A stretch of DNA of 32,090 bases from contig PAJO01000009.1 in the NCBI GenBank assembly GCA_002706085.1, positions 143,228 through 175,317 of the forward strand. Reading direction: 5' to 3'. This document shows, piece after piece, positions 15,945 through 23,204 of the stretch (its first letter is position 1; the number at the start of each line of letters is the position of its first letter). The notes beneath the pieces were generated by a model. The model saw nothing but the letters and a program-made list of their open reading frames with translations. It made no database searches and had not been told where the DNA came from. The DNA comes from Alcanivoracaceae bacterium. Its GTDB lineage: Bacteria > Pseudomonadota > Gammaproteobacteria > Pseudomonadales > Alcanivoracaceae. Both the position numbers and the translations under genes were made by a program.

Positions 15945-18155
15945 ATGACAGAAACACGCCAAGCCCAGCAACCGCATCACAGCACCAGCGATGATGAAAT
16001 CGACCTGCTCAAGCTGATTGCGGTATTGAAAGATCACCTGGGCCTGATCATTGCGATCACCGTGCTGGCCGGCAGCCTTGGGGTCGCCTATGCCTTGCTG
16101 GCCACGCCAATCTACAAGGCCGATGCGCTGCTGCAAGTGGAAGAAAAGCAAAGTGGCGTACCCGGCTTTGAAGAAATCAGTGAAATGTTCGCAGAAGAGT
16201 CGTCAGCCTCAGCAGAAATCGAATTGATTCGCTCTCGTATGGTGCTGGGGCAAGTTATCGACCGCTTTAATATGCAGGTCATGCTGGAACCGGACCGTCT
16301 TCCTCTGATTGGTAATCTCAGTGCGCCAGCACCGTTGGAGGACCCCCGTGAGCAGCCGCTGTTTGCCGGATTTCGGGATTCGGAAACCTTTGTCACAATC
16401 GAACACTTCACTGTTCCAGAGGAATGGCAAGGCGAGGCGTTTACCTTGCGATCAGAGAATGGTGATGCTCGTTTATATTATGAGGGGGCATTGGTTGCAG
16501 AAGGGCCTGTAAGCCAGCCAATCAGTGGTATGCAAGGGCGTTTACGTCTTGTGATTGGACAATGGCAATTGAAAGATGAAGAGCTCATCTTGGTACAGCT
16601 TAATCGACTAGCTGTGATTGAGAATATCCGAAAAAATCTGTTCGTGGCTGAACGTGGTAAAGATACAGGTATCATAACACTGAGTTATGAGGGGGAAGTG
16701 AGGGAGAGGAATCGAAAGATTCTGGATGCAATTGCTGAAGTCTATCTGAACCAAAATATACAGCGTAACGCAGCAGAAGCAGAAAATAGCTTGGAATTCC
16801 TGAACGAGCAGCTGCCGGAACTGAAAGATAAACTGATGAGCTCAGAGGAAACACTGAATCAGTATCGACTTAAAAATGAATCTGTCGACCTAACTCTGGA
16901 AACCCAGTCTACACTGGAGCGCCTTGTCACTGTTGACGCTCAACTCAATGAGCTGAAAATCAAGGAAAGTGAAATTTCCTCACGTTTTACGCAGTCTCAC
17001 CCGGCTTACCGCACCCTGATTCGCCAGCGTCAGTCCCTGCAACAGGAAAAAGCCCAGATTGAAGCGGACATCAAGCGCCTGCCAGAAACCCAGCAGGAAG
17101 TACTACGCATGATGCGTGATGTAGAGGTTAACCAGCAGATTTATGTGGGGCTACTCAATAAGGTGCAAGAGCTGCGAATCATGAAGGCCAGTACGGTGGG
17201 CAATGTCCGGATCATTGATGCAGCTATGGTGCCGGCAAAGCCTGTCAAGCCCCAAAAAGCCCTAGTCGTAATGGTCGCTATCATGATGGGGGGGATGCTC
17301 GGCGTGGGGTATGTCCTGCTGCGCTCAATCTTGCATCGTGGCTTGCATAGCCCGGAGCAGCTGGAAGAATTGGGTATTGCTGTTTACGGCAGCGTTCCGT
17401 TGTCAGAAGAGCAGCAAAAACAGGACCAGAAGATTTTCAAAGCCCAAAAACGAAAGTCTGAAAAGAAATATATTCCGCTGTTGGCCCGTACAAATCCGGC
17501 GGACTTGGCCGTGGAGGCCTTGCGCAGCCTGCGGACCCGTTTGCACTTTGCCATGATGGAAGCGGGCAACAATGTGCTGATGATCTCTGGCCCCAGTCCG
17601 GAAGTCGGCAAGTCCTTTATCAGCGCCAATATGGGCGAAGTGCTCGCCTCCATCGGCCAACGTGTGATCGTGATCGATGCAGATATGCGTAAAGGGCATT
17701 TGCACCGTTATTTCGAGAACGGGCAGTCCCCGGGCCTATCCGACTGGTTGTCAGGCCAGGTAGAGATGGATGCCGTGATTCATAATGGTGGGCAGGAGAA
17801 GCTGGATTTTATTCCCCGTGGCCAGATCCCGCCCAACCCATCCGAGCTACTGATGCACGAACGTTTTGGGCAACTGATCGAGAAACTTTCTGGTGAATAC
17901 GATCTGGTTTTGGTGGATACGCCGCCGATTCTTGCAGTTACCGATGCCGCGATCGTCGGCCAAAGCGTAGGCACCTCTCTGGTGGTCGCCCGCTTTGGGC
18001 GTAACTCTGCCAAAGAGGTAGATGTAGCCGTAGGGCGTTTCGAGCAGCATGGCATTGCCATCAAAGGGGTCATCCTCAATTGCATGGAAAGCCTGGCCAG
18101 CAATGAGTATGGCTACTACGCCTACGGCTATGGCCCAGACCACACTAACAGCTAA
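15945..18155 (+). CDS. wzc: Wzc-like polysaccharide co-polymerase and tyrosine autokinase
   Basis: 736 aa inner-membrane BY-kinase. The N-terminal Wzz domain has its first membrane segment near residues 31-52 (LGLIIAITVLAGSLGVAYAL). A long coiled-coil-rich periplasmic part follows, then PAKPVKPQKAL and the second membrane segment near 437-461. The cytosolic kinase has Walker A GPSPEVGKS (about 549), Walker A' VIVIDADMRKG (about 573) and Walker B LVLVDTPP (about 654). The C-terminal tail carries five tyrosines in eight residues (722, 724, 725, 727, 729), the autophosphorylation cluster. It controls chain length and export together with wza and wzb. The middle third (about 16.4-16.9 kb) reads AT-richer than the ends, which may indicate recombination within the gene. 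Confidence 0.95.
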   Translation: MTETRQAQQPHHSTSDDEIDLLKLIAVLKDHLGLIIAITVLAGSLGVAYALLATPIYKADALLQVEEKQSGVPGFEEISEMFAEESSASAEIELIRSRMVLGQVIDRFNMQVMLEPDRLPLIGNLSAPAPLEDPREQPLFAGFRDSETFVTIEHFTVPEEWQGEAFTLRSENGDARLYYEGALVAEGPVSQPISGMQGRLRLVIGQWQLKDEELILVQLNRLAVIENIRKNLFVAERGKDTGIITLSYEGEVRERNRKILDAIAEVYLNQNIQRNAAEAENSLEFLNEQLPELKDKLMSSEETLNQYRLKNESVDLTLETQSTLERLVTVDAQLNELKIKESEISSRFTQSHPAYRTLIRQRQSLQQEKAQIEADIKRLPETQQEVLRMMRDVEVNQQIYVGLLNKVQELRIMKASTVGNVRIIDAAMVPAKPVKPQKALVVMVAIMMGGMLGVGYVLLRSILHRGLHSPEQLEELGIAVYGSVPLSEEQQKQDQKIFKAQKRKSEKKYIPLLARTNPADLAVEALRSLRTRLHFAMMEAGNNVLMISGPSPEVGKSFISANMGEVLASIGQRVIVIDADMRKGHLHRYFENGQSPGLSDWLSGQVEMDAVIHNGGQEKLDFIPRGQIPPNPSELLMHERFGQLIEKLSGEYDLVLVDTPPILAVTDAAIVGQSVGTSLVVARFGRNSAKEVDVAVGRFEQHGIAIKGVILNCMESLASNEYGYYAYGYGPDHTNS

Positions 18156-18170
18156 CCTATGTAAATGCGA

Positions 18171-18196
18171 CTGTAGGAGCCATGCTCGCATGGCGC
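18171..18196 (+). repeat. REP-like half element between wzc and the yjbH-like gene
   Basis: CTGTAGGAGCCATGCTCGC then ATGGCGCC, a single arm starting 15 bp after the wzc stop. Together with the copy between wzb and wzc, it means the wzc gene is flanked on both sides by half elements in the same orientation. Confidence 0.85.
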
Positions 18197-18243
18197 CTTT
18201 AAACCCTGAATCCCCACGCAGACATTGAAAAGGGAGTCACGTT

Positions 18244-20283
18244 TTGCCGCAACCCCCGAACCGAAAAATGACCCAGCCCAGATTGATCCGGCATCTGCCG
18301 GGCACGGTTTACATAGCCTGTCTGGTGGCGGGTAGCAGCGCTCATGCGGCCGGACCGGATGTTGCCTTTCCGGGCTACAGCGGTTTTCTGAATGTGCCAT
18401 CTTCCAGGGTGTTGGAGCATGGCACCATGGATGTTCAGTTTTCGAATCAGGGTTTTGTTGGTGGTAATTATGAGTACTACGACAATGTTTCTGGGGTATT
18501 GGGCATCTTTAGAAATGTAGAAGTTAGTGGCAGGATTATTTGGGAAAATACTCATACCAATTTATTTGTTGATGAGCATGAGCTTAGAGACTTATCCGCT
18601 AACGCAAAAATTCAAATCCCCTTTATTCCTGAAGATTGGTTTACCGCGTCGGTCGGCATTCAGGACATTGGCGGTGAAGTGAATTTCTTTGACTCCACAT
18701 ATGCTGCAGTTGGCCGCCAATTCGGGCCATTTGAGATAACGGCGGGTTACGGTGAAACCGATATTGAAGAGCGTTACCTGAGCGGGGGTTTTGGTGCAGT
18801 GGAGTACAGGCCCTTTGACTGGGGTAGTGTGATTGCTGAATACGATAGCCGAAACGTACGCTTTGGACTTGGTGTCACTACGCCTGCTAAATGGTTGCCC
18901 GGTGGGGTGCAACTAAAAGGAAAAGTGCTGCTCAGTGATCAAGGCGATGACGACAACGATCGCCATTTCGTTTCGGTTGGGATTTCGATTCCTTATGGCA
19001 ATACAGCAAGAAAGCGTCGTTTACTTGACGAAGCGATGCCAGTTTCAGATTCCGACGCTGTGTCAGCGAAGGTGGCGATAACACAACCCTCCAATGATTT
19101 GGCGCGGCAGTCGGTGGAGCTCGAAGTCAACGGCGTTGAAGGGCGCGAGCTATCAGTGGAACAAGAAGCAACACTGGTCGGCAAGCGTTTGGTGCAGGCT
19201 GGGTACGAGAGAGTGAAAGTCGGAAGCAAGGGCGATACGTTATGGGTGCGTTGGGAAAATAATCTCTATAACAGGGATGAGCGAGACTCTATTCATGACG
19301 TTGCCCAGACAGTTCGTCGTTATGCTGAGGTTCACCGAATGGCAAGGCTTCAGCTGTTGAATCAGGGAATTCCCGTCGTCGAGAGAACGCTTAACCTCGA
19401 TGCCGCTCCAGGGCAGGATTTGGCCGGCAGTCGTTATCCCCAAGCGGATTTCTGGCAATCCGAAGAACTGCCGGAGTGGTCCTATTCCGGGTCCTTCGGG
19501 CCAGCCTGGAAACCGCGACTGGAAATCGCCCCAACGATTACGACCGGTGTTGCTACCGATTACGGCGTCTGGGATTATTCGTTGGGCGTAGCCTCAGAGT
19601 TGTCCCTGTCGCTGTGGAAAGGAGCACTTGTTTCTGCCACCTACAATGTCGAAATTGATCAATCCGATGATTTTGAGGAAGGCGGGGCCTACTACAACAA
19701 CCGCCAGCGGACGGATCTGGTAGAAGCAGAGGCTCAGCAAACCTTCAAGCTGCATTCCCTTCTTTACACAAGTTTTCATGCAGGCCGTTATGCCTTCGAT
19801 TATGATGGCGTCCTGAATGAAACGGTATTGTTTGCCCCCAATGGCCGCCATAGTCTTGGGTTCCTTGGCGGGCAATTCAAGCATACGGAAACAGAAAATG
19901 TGACAGAGCAAGGACTGGCTCGTTATAGCTATTACAACCCAGACATGGACGTGCAGTTCGACATATATGGCGGACAATTCTTTGCCGAAGATACAGGTGT
20001 GCGGGTGGATACTCGCTTCTGGTTCGGTGACTATGCGTTCACGCTTACCTACAAAAACACCGATGCTGAGTTTGTCGGTCTTGGCTGGGTTATTCCCCTT
20101 ACTCCTGTTAAAGACAAGCAGTGGCGTTACCTGCAGATTAAGGGTAACCCGGACTGGAACTATGGGGTTCAGACACGCATTAGTGAGCGTAATTTCATAT
20201 CTTTCGGTGGGGCTGCAATTTTGCGCTCTGCAAATCCTCTGCAGAACCTGTACATGAACAGGGGGAGGTTGCCGAATCGCTAG
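18244..20283 (+). CDS. YjbH-type outer-membrane exopolysaccharide protein
   Basis: 679 aa, YjbH/WbfB family. A TTG start at 18244 is chosen because AGGGAG ends seven bases before it and the first ATG (18268) has no ribosome site. The signal peptide runs to about residue 36 (CLVAGSSAHA). The mature start GPDVAFPGYSGFLNVPSSRVLEHGTM (two blocks) is the family hallmark, and the rest is rich in alternating beta strands typical of a barrel. Family members accompany exopolysaccharide loci such as yjbEFGH and vps/wbf. They probably act in the outer membrane in secretion or modification of the polymer. The reading frame is intact and the length usual. Confidence 0.85.
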   Translation: MPQPPNRKMTQPRLIRHLPGTVYIACLVAGSSAHAAGPDVAFPGYSGFLNVPSSRVLEHGTMDVQFSNQGFVGGNYEYYDNVSGVLGIFRNVEVSGRIIWENTHTNLFVDEHELRDLSANAKIQIPFIPEDWFTASVGIQDIGGEVNFFDSTYAAVGRQFGPFEITAGYGETDIEERYLSGGFGAVEYRPFDWGSVIAEYDSRNVRFGLGVTTPAKWLPGGVQLKGKVLLSDQGDDDNDRHFVSVGISIPYGNTARKRRLLDEAMPVSDSDAVSAKVAITQPSNDLARQSVELEVNGVEGRELSVEQEATLVGKRLVQAGYERVKVGSKGDTLWVRWENNLYNRDERDSIHDVAQTVRRYAEVHRMARLQLLNQGIPVVERTLNLDAAPGQDLAGSRYPQADFWQSEELPEWSYSGSFGPAWKPRLEIAPTITTGVATDYGVWDYSLGVASELSLSLWKGALVSATYNVEIDQSDDFEEGGAYYNNRQRTDLVEAEAQQTFKLHSLLYTSFHAGRYAFDYDGVLNETVLFAPNGRHSLGFLGGQFKHTETENVTEQGLARYSYYNPDMDVQFDIYGGQFFAEDTGVRVDTRFWFGDYAFTLTYKNTDAEFVGLGWVIPLTPVKDKQWRYLQIKGNPDWNYGVQTRISERNFISFGGAAILRSANPLQNLYMNRGRLPNR

Positions 20284-20357
20284 TTTTTAATCGTTACGAC
20301 ACAGTATTGGCTTAAATTGGCGTAAATGTTGCTTAATTAACCTGTTGTGTAGATAGT

Positions 20358-20373
20358 TCTGTAGTACTACAGA
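20358..20373. promoter_or_regulatory. 16-bp perfect palindrome upstream of the lipoprotein gene
   Basis: TCTGTAGTACTACAGA is fully self-complementary. It lies 75 bp downstream of the yjbH-like gene and 74 bp upstream of the lipoprotein start codon. A weak promoter candidate, TTGCTT-N17-GATAGT, would place its transcription start inside it. It could be an operator; no regulator is identified. Confidence 0.5.
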
Positions 20374-20447
20374 GCTAGTTAAAGCGTACAGGGGTAATCA
20401 AGGATTGGGTGAAAGCCCAAAAGTTAACGGAAAACAGGAGTTTATCT

Positions 20448-21437
20448 ATGCGTTTTTCTCAATCAAAAGGGCGTTTCAGCCGTAACCTGCTTGCTGCAGC
20501 GATTCTCACTCCCACCCTGGTGCTGACAGGTTGCTTCTTCGATGATGATGATGACGACAAGCCGGGGTCTGGCGGTTCGACTTCTTCATCCGCAGGTTTG
20601 GCCTATGACGGTTACCTGATCGGCGCCACCGTCTGTATCGACCTGAACTTGAACAAGACCTGCGACGCCAGCGAGCCCAGCAGCACTACCGATGCAGACG
20701 GTAACTTCAACATCACTGGTCTGACGGCTACCCAGGCCAAGTACCCGCTGGTGCTGGAGTCTACTGCCGATACCGAGGATAGCGATAACCCAGGTGTCAA
20801 AGTTGGGACGGGCCTGAAATTCCTGGCTCCGGCAGGCAGCAAAACCGTCAGCGCGTACTCCACCATTATTCAGGCCAAAATCCAGGCGAAATTGGCTGGG
20901 GGCGATACCCGTACTTTGGCGCAGCTGAAAGCTGAAGCTGCCACCGAGCTGTCGACGACCCTGGGTCTGGGTGGTGTGGATCTGACTGACTACGACCCGA
21001 TTGCGACCAAAACGGGCAGCGGGGCAGAAGCCGACAAGATCACCGCGGCCAAGATTCACCTGATGAACCAGATTCTCTCTAACGAGCTGCTCAACAGGCT
21101 GCCGACCATTATCACTCAGGCGCAAGGTGCCGGTGTAACCCCGGGTGCGGCGGCGTCCTTACTGGCTGAAAAGCTGGAAAGCGTTATCGCAACCATCAAG
21201 TCTGAGGTGGATACCGCCACCTCGGGGCTGGCTGATGCAGCGGCTATCTCCGCTTTGGATGAGAGCAGTGTCGCGATCTCTGTGCTGCCAATCTCCGTAA
21301 CCAATGCTGAGCTACTAGCACAGCAGACGGCTGAAGATGCAGCCAACGAAGCTATCGAAGACGAGTTGGGCGATGCTGGCGACGGTGGCTCTACCGGCGG
21401 TACTGGTGCAACTGGTGGCTCTGGTGGTGTGATCTAA
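20448..21437 (+). CDS. Unknown acidic outer-membrane lipoprotein
   Basis: 329 aa with no family I can name confidently. The start at 20448 (MRFSQSKGR) has ACAGGAG upstream. A lipobox LTGC gives acylated Cys29. Phe at the next position argues against inner-membrane retention. Directly after it come six consecutive Asp (32-37) and a Gly/Ser linker. The first domain, AYDGYLIGATVCIDLNLNKTC followed by DASEPSSTTDADGNFNITGL, resembles surface proteins with carboxypeptidase-regulatory-like or SD-repeat-like beta folds that bind calcium. The remainder is Ala/Thr-rich and probably helical. It ends in a Gly/Thr tail (GDGGSTGGTGATGGSGG). Being inside the export operon suggests a role in surface polymer attachment, but that is inference. 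Confidence 0.82.
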   Translation: MRFSQSKGRFSRNLLAAAILTPTLVLTGCFFDDDDDDKPGSGGSTSSSAGLAYDGYLIGATVCIDLNLNKTCDASEPSSTTDADGNFNITGLTATQAKYPLVLESTADTEDSDNPGVKVGTGLKFLAPAGSKTVSAYSTIIQAKIQAKLAGGDTRTLAQLKAEAATELSTTLGLGGVDLTDYDPIATKTGSGAEADKITAAKIHLMNQILSNELLNRLPTIITQAQGAGVTPGAAASLLAEKLESVIATIKSEVDTATSGLADAAAISALDESSVAISVLPISVTNAELLAQQTAEDAANEAIEDELGDAGDGGSTGGTGATGGSGGVI

Positions 21438-21452
21438 TCCTATGCCCTGAAT

Positions 21453-21474
21453 CCTTGAACTTTCGAGTTCAAGG
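21453..21474 (+). terminator. Hairpin 1 after the lipoprotein gene (TTCG tetraloop)
   Basis: CCTTGAACT and AGTTCAAGG form a perfect 9-bp stem closed by TTCG, an exceptionally stable RNA loop. No T-tract follows, so alone it is more likely an mRNA-protecting hairpin than a terminator. Confidence 0.8.
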
Positions 21475-21477
21475 TGT

Positions 21478-21500
21478 CGACTTGCCCCCAAGGCAAGTCG
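21478..21500 (+). terminator. Hairpin 2 after the lipoprotein gene
   Basis: CGACTTGCC and GGCAAGTCG form a perfect 9-bp stem with loop CCCAA, followed by GTTATTCTTT. The T-rich but interrupted tail makes it a moderate terminator candidate. Confidence 0.75.
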
Positions 21501-21517
21501 GTTATTCTTTCTGTATC

Positions 21518-21546
21518 ACAGGGCCCTTGAGGGCCCTGTTTCTTCC
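21518..21546 (+). terminator. Hairpin 3 after the lipoprotein gene, likely intrinsic terminator
   Basis: ACAGGGCCC and GGGCCCTGT form a 9-bp GC-rich stem around TTGA, followed by TTCTTCC. This is the best intrinsic terminator of the three. It divides the export genes from the assembly genes unless it is read through. Confidence 0.8.
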
Positions 21547-21565
21547 TCAATATTTCGGTAAGGCT

Positions 21566-21612
21566 GTATTTAGTGAATACGGCAGGCTGGCTAATGCCGG
21601 AATTCAGTATTC
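21566..21612 (+). promoter_or_regulatory. Leader with mutually exclusive inverted repeats
   Basis: GTATT-TAGTG-AATAC (21566-21580) is one hairpin. GAATACGGCA (21575-21584) can instead pair with TGCC (21595-21598) and GTATTC (21607-21612). Both use the same AATAC, so they compete. A further GTGCC-ACA-GGCAC stem lies just before the ribosome site of the sugar transferase. An attenuator-like role is only inferred. Confidence 0.35.
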
Positions 21613-21655
21613 TCGACTCTAGGGATGTGCCACAGGCACTCAGGAGCGAAAGGTC

Positions 21656-22312
21656 ATGGAAACAAATAACGCGACGATGCCTCTACTGCCTCTCGATAGT
21701 CCCCTAAAACGCAGCATGAAACGATTATTCGATTTTTTTGGCGCGTTGATATTACTGACAATGTTAATGCCGTTTCTGATCGTCGTCGCGTGCCTGGTTC
21801 GCGCTTCGGGCAAGCAGATTATTTTTGGCCATGAGCGTATCGGCGTGGAGGGGAGACCCTTCAAATGCTTGAAGTTTAGAACCATGGTAGTGAATGCTCA
21901 GGAAGTGCTTCATGAGCTTTTGGAAAATGACCCCATCGCACGTGCAGAATGGGAAAAAGATTTTAAACTCAAGAATGACCCGCGAGTAACGGCTATTGGC
22001 GCTTTTCTGCGTAAGACGTCACTGGATGAACTGCCACAGCTATTAAATGTGTTTAAAGGCGAGATGAGTCTGGTTGGGCCTCGACCAGTTATCGATGAAG
22101 AAATTAAGCGATATGGTGCGAGTGCGGACTACTATTTTGCCGTGCGCCCAGGTATGACAGGCCTTTGGCAGGTCAGTGGGCGTAATGATGTTGATTACGA
22201 TGAGCGTATCAGCATGGATGTCGAATATGTTAAAAGCTGGAGAATTAAGCTAGATATAGAAATTCTTATGAAGACTGTTCTCGTTGTGATCGGAAAAGAG
22301 GGCGCGTACTAG
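21656..22312 (+). CDS. Initiating sugar-phosphate transferase (WbaP/WcaJ catalytic-domain type)
   Basis: 218 aa bacterial sugar transferase, which moves a sugar-1-phosphate from a nucleotide sugar to undecaprenyl phosphate and starts the repeat unit on the inner membrane. It has one hydrophobic re-entrant segment ([19 protein letters not shown]). The catalytic core contains [26 protein letters not shown] and [13 protein letters not shown], all family hallmarks. It is short, containing the catalytic part only, without the extra N-terminal helices of full WbaP or WcaJ; similar short forms (PglC/PssY-like) are functional. The start has GGAGCGAAAGG upstream. It ends one base before the sulfotransferase ATG. 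The specific sugar (Gal, Glc or GlcNAc phosphate) cannot be told. Confidence 0.92.
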   Translation: METNNATMPLLPLDSPLKRSMKRLFDFFGALILLTMLMPFLIVVACLVRASGKQIIFGHERIGVEGRPFKCLKFRTMVVNAQEVLHELLENDPIARAEWEKDFKLKNDPRVTAIGAFLRKTSLDELPQLLNVFKGEMSLVGPRPVIDEEIKRYGASADYYFAVRPGMTGLWQVSGRNDVDYDERISMDVEYVKSWRIKLDIEILMKTVLVVIGKEGAY

Positions 22313-22313
22313 A

Positions 22314-23015
22314 ATGAAAATTTATTATGTTCTTAAGGTTTTTTTAGAGAAGATTATAGGAAGGAAGTTGTATATAAAGGCTTCCGTTTTGGTTAATGGT
22401 TATACGGTTTACTGGAAGGCGTTTGATAATCATAAGTGTATTTTTATTCATGTCCCGAAAACTGCAGGAACCTCAGTCGGTGAAGCTATTTTTGGGAATG
22501 GAAGGACAGGGCATTTCGGCTGGGAAATTTATAGGGCTTGCAGCAAAAAAAAATTTGACGACTACTTTAAATTCGCTTTTGTTAGAAATCCTTATGATCG
22601 GGTTGTCTCCTCTTTTTACTATTTGTCCCAGGGTGGAAAGAGCGAAGCTGATAAAAAATTTTTTGAGGAATATTTAAGCGGCGCAAAAGATTTTGAAGAT
22701 TTCGTTATGAATTATCTTGGCTCTCCGGTTGTGATGAGTTGGGGGCACTTCAGGCCCCAAGCGGATTATCTTGTGGATTATTCATCCGGAAAAGTGATGG
22801 TTGACTGGCTGGGGAGGCTTGAGAGTATAAATGAGGATTTTGCGTTTCTTCGTGAGAAGTTTAATTGCCTAGATATTGAGGTGAAAAATAAAAGCCAAAG
22901 AAACGATTTCCGAACGTATTATTCTGAGAATCCAGCAATAGCAGAAAAGATCCACGAAATTTACGCTAAGGATTTTGAGTACTTTGGCTATGAAAAAAAC
23001 TCTTTTGGTTGTTGA
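22314..23015 (+). CDS. Sulfotransferase family protein (Sulfotransfer_2-like)
   Basis: 233 aa. IFIHVPKTAGTSVGEAIFG carries the 5'-phosphosulfate loop PKTAGTS (residues 48-54). KFAFVRNPYDRVVSSFYYL (about 86-104) is the 3'-phosphate-binding motif of PAPS-dependent carbohydrate sulfotransferases. A likely C-terminal element, FNCLDIEVKNKSQRNDFRTYY, matches the end of the family. There is no signal peptide or clear membrane anchor, so it would act in the cytosol on lipid-linked sugars. It sits one base after the initiating transferase and is AT-rich. With cysC and an SLC13 carrier 9 kb upstream, it suggests a sulfated glycan. The acceptor is unknown. Confidence 0.87.
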   Translation: MKIYYVLKVFLEKIIGRKLYIKASVLVNGYTVYWKAFDNHKCIFIHVPKTAGTSVGEAIFGNGRTGHFGWEIYRACSKKKFDDYFKFAFVRNPYDRVVSSFYYLSQGGKSEADKKFFEEYLSGAKDFEDFVMNYLGSPVVMSWGHFRPQADYLVDYSSGKVMVDWLGRLESINEDFAFLREKFNCLDIEVKNKSQRNDFRTYYSENPAIAEKIHEIYAKDFEYFGYEKNSFGC

Positions 23016-23204
23016 TGTATTGAGGTGTTTGATTCTTGCACTCGAATCGCGGGATTTGATGCGAATTTTGTAGTCTGTTCTCTGAACTGAATGAGGATCA
23101 AGAAATACAAGTGTCAAGGGATCGATGCCTCCTAAGCCTTGATTGTTTTGGTGGTAAAAGTGGCGTCGAAGGGCTGATTGTTTACTCTGGATTAAGAGGG
23201 CGGA

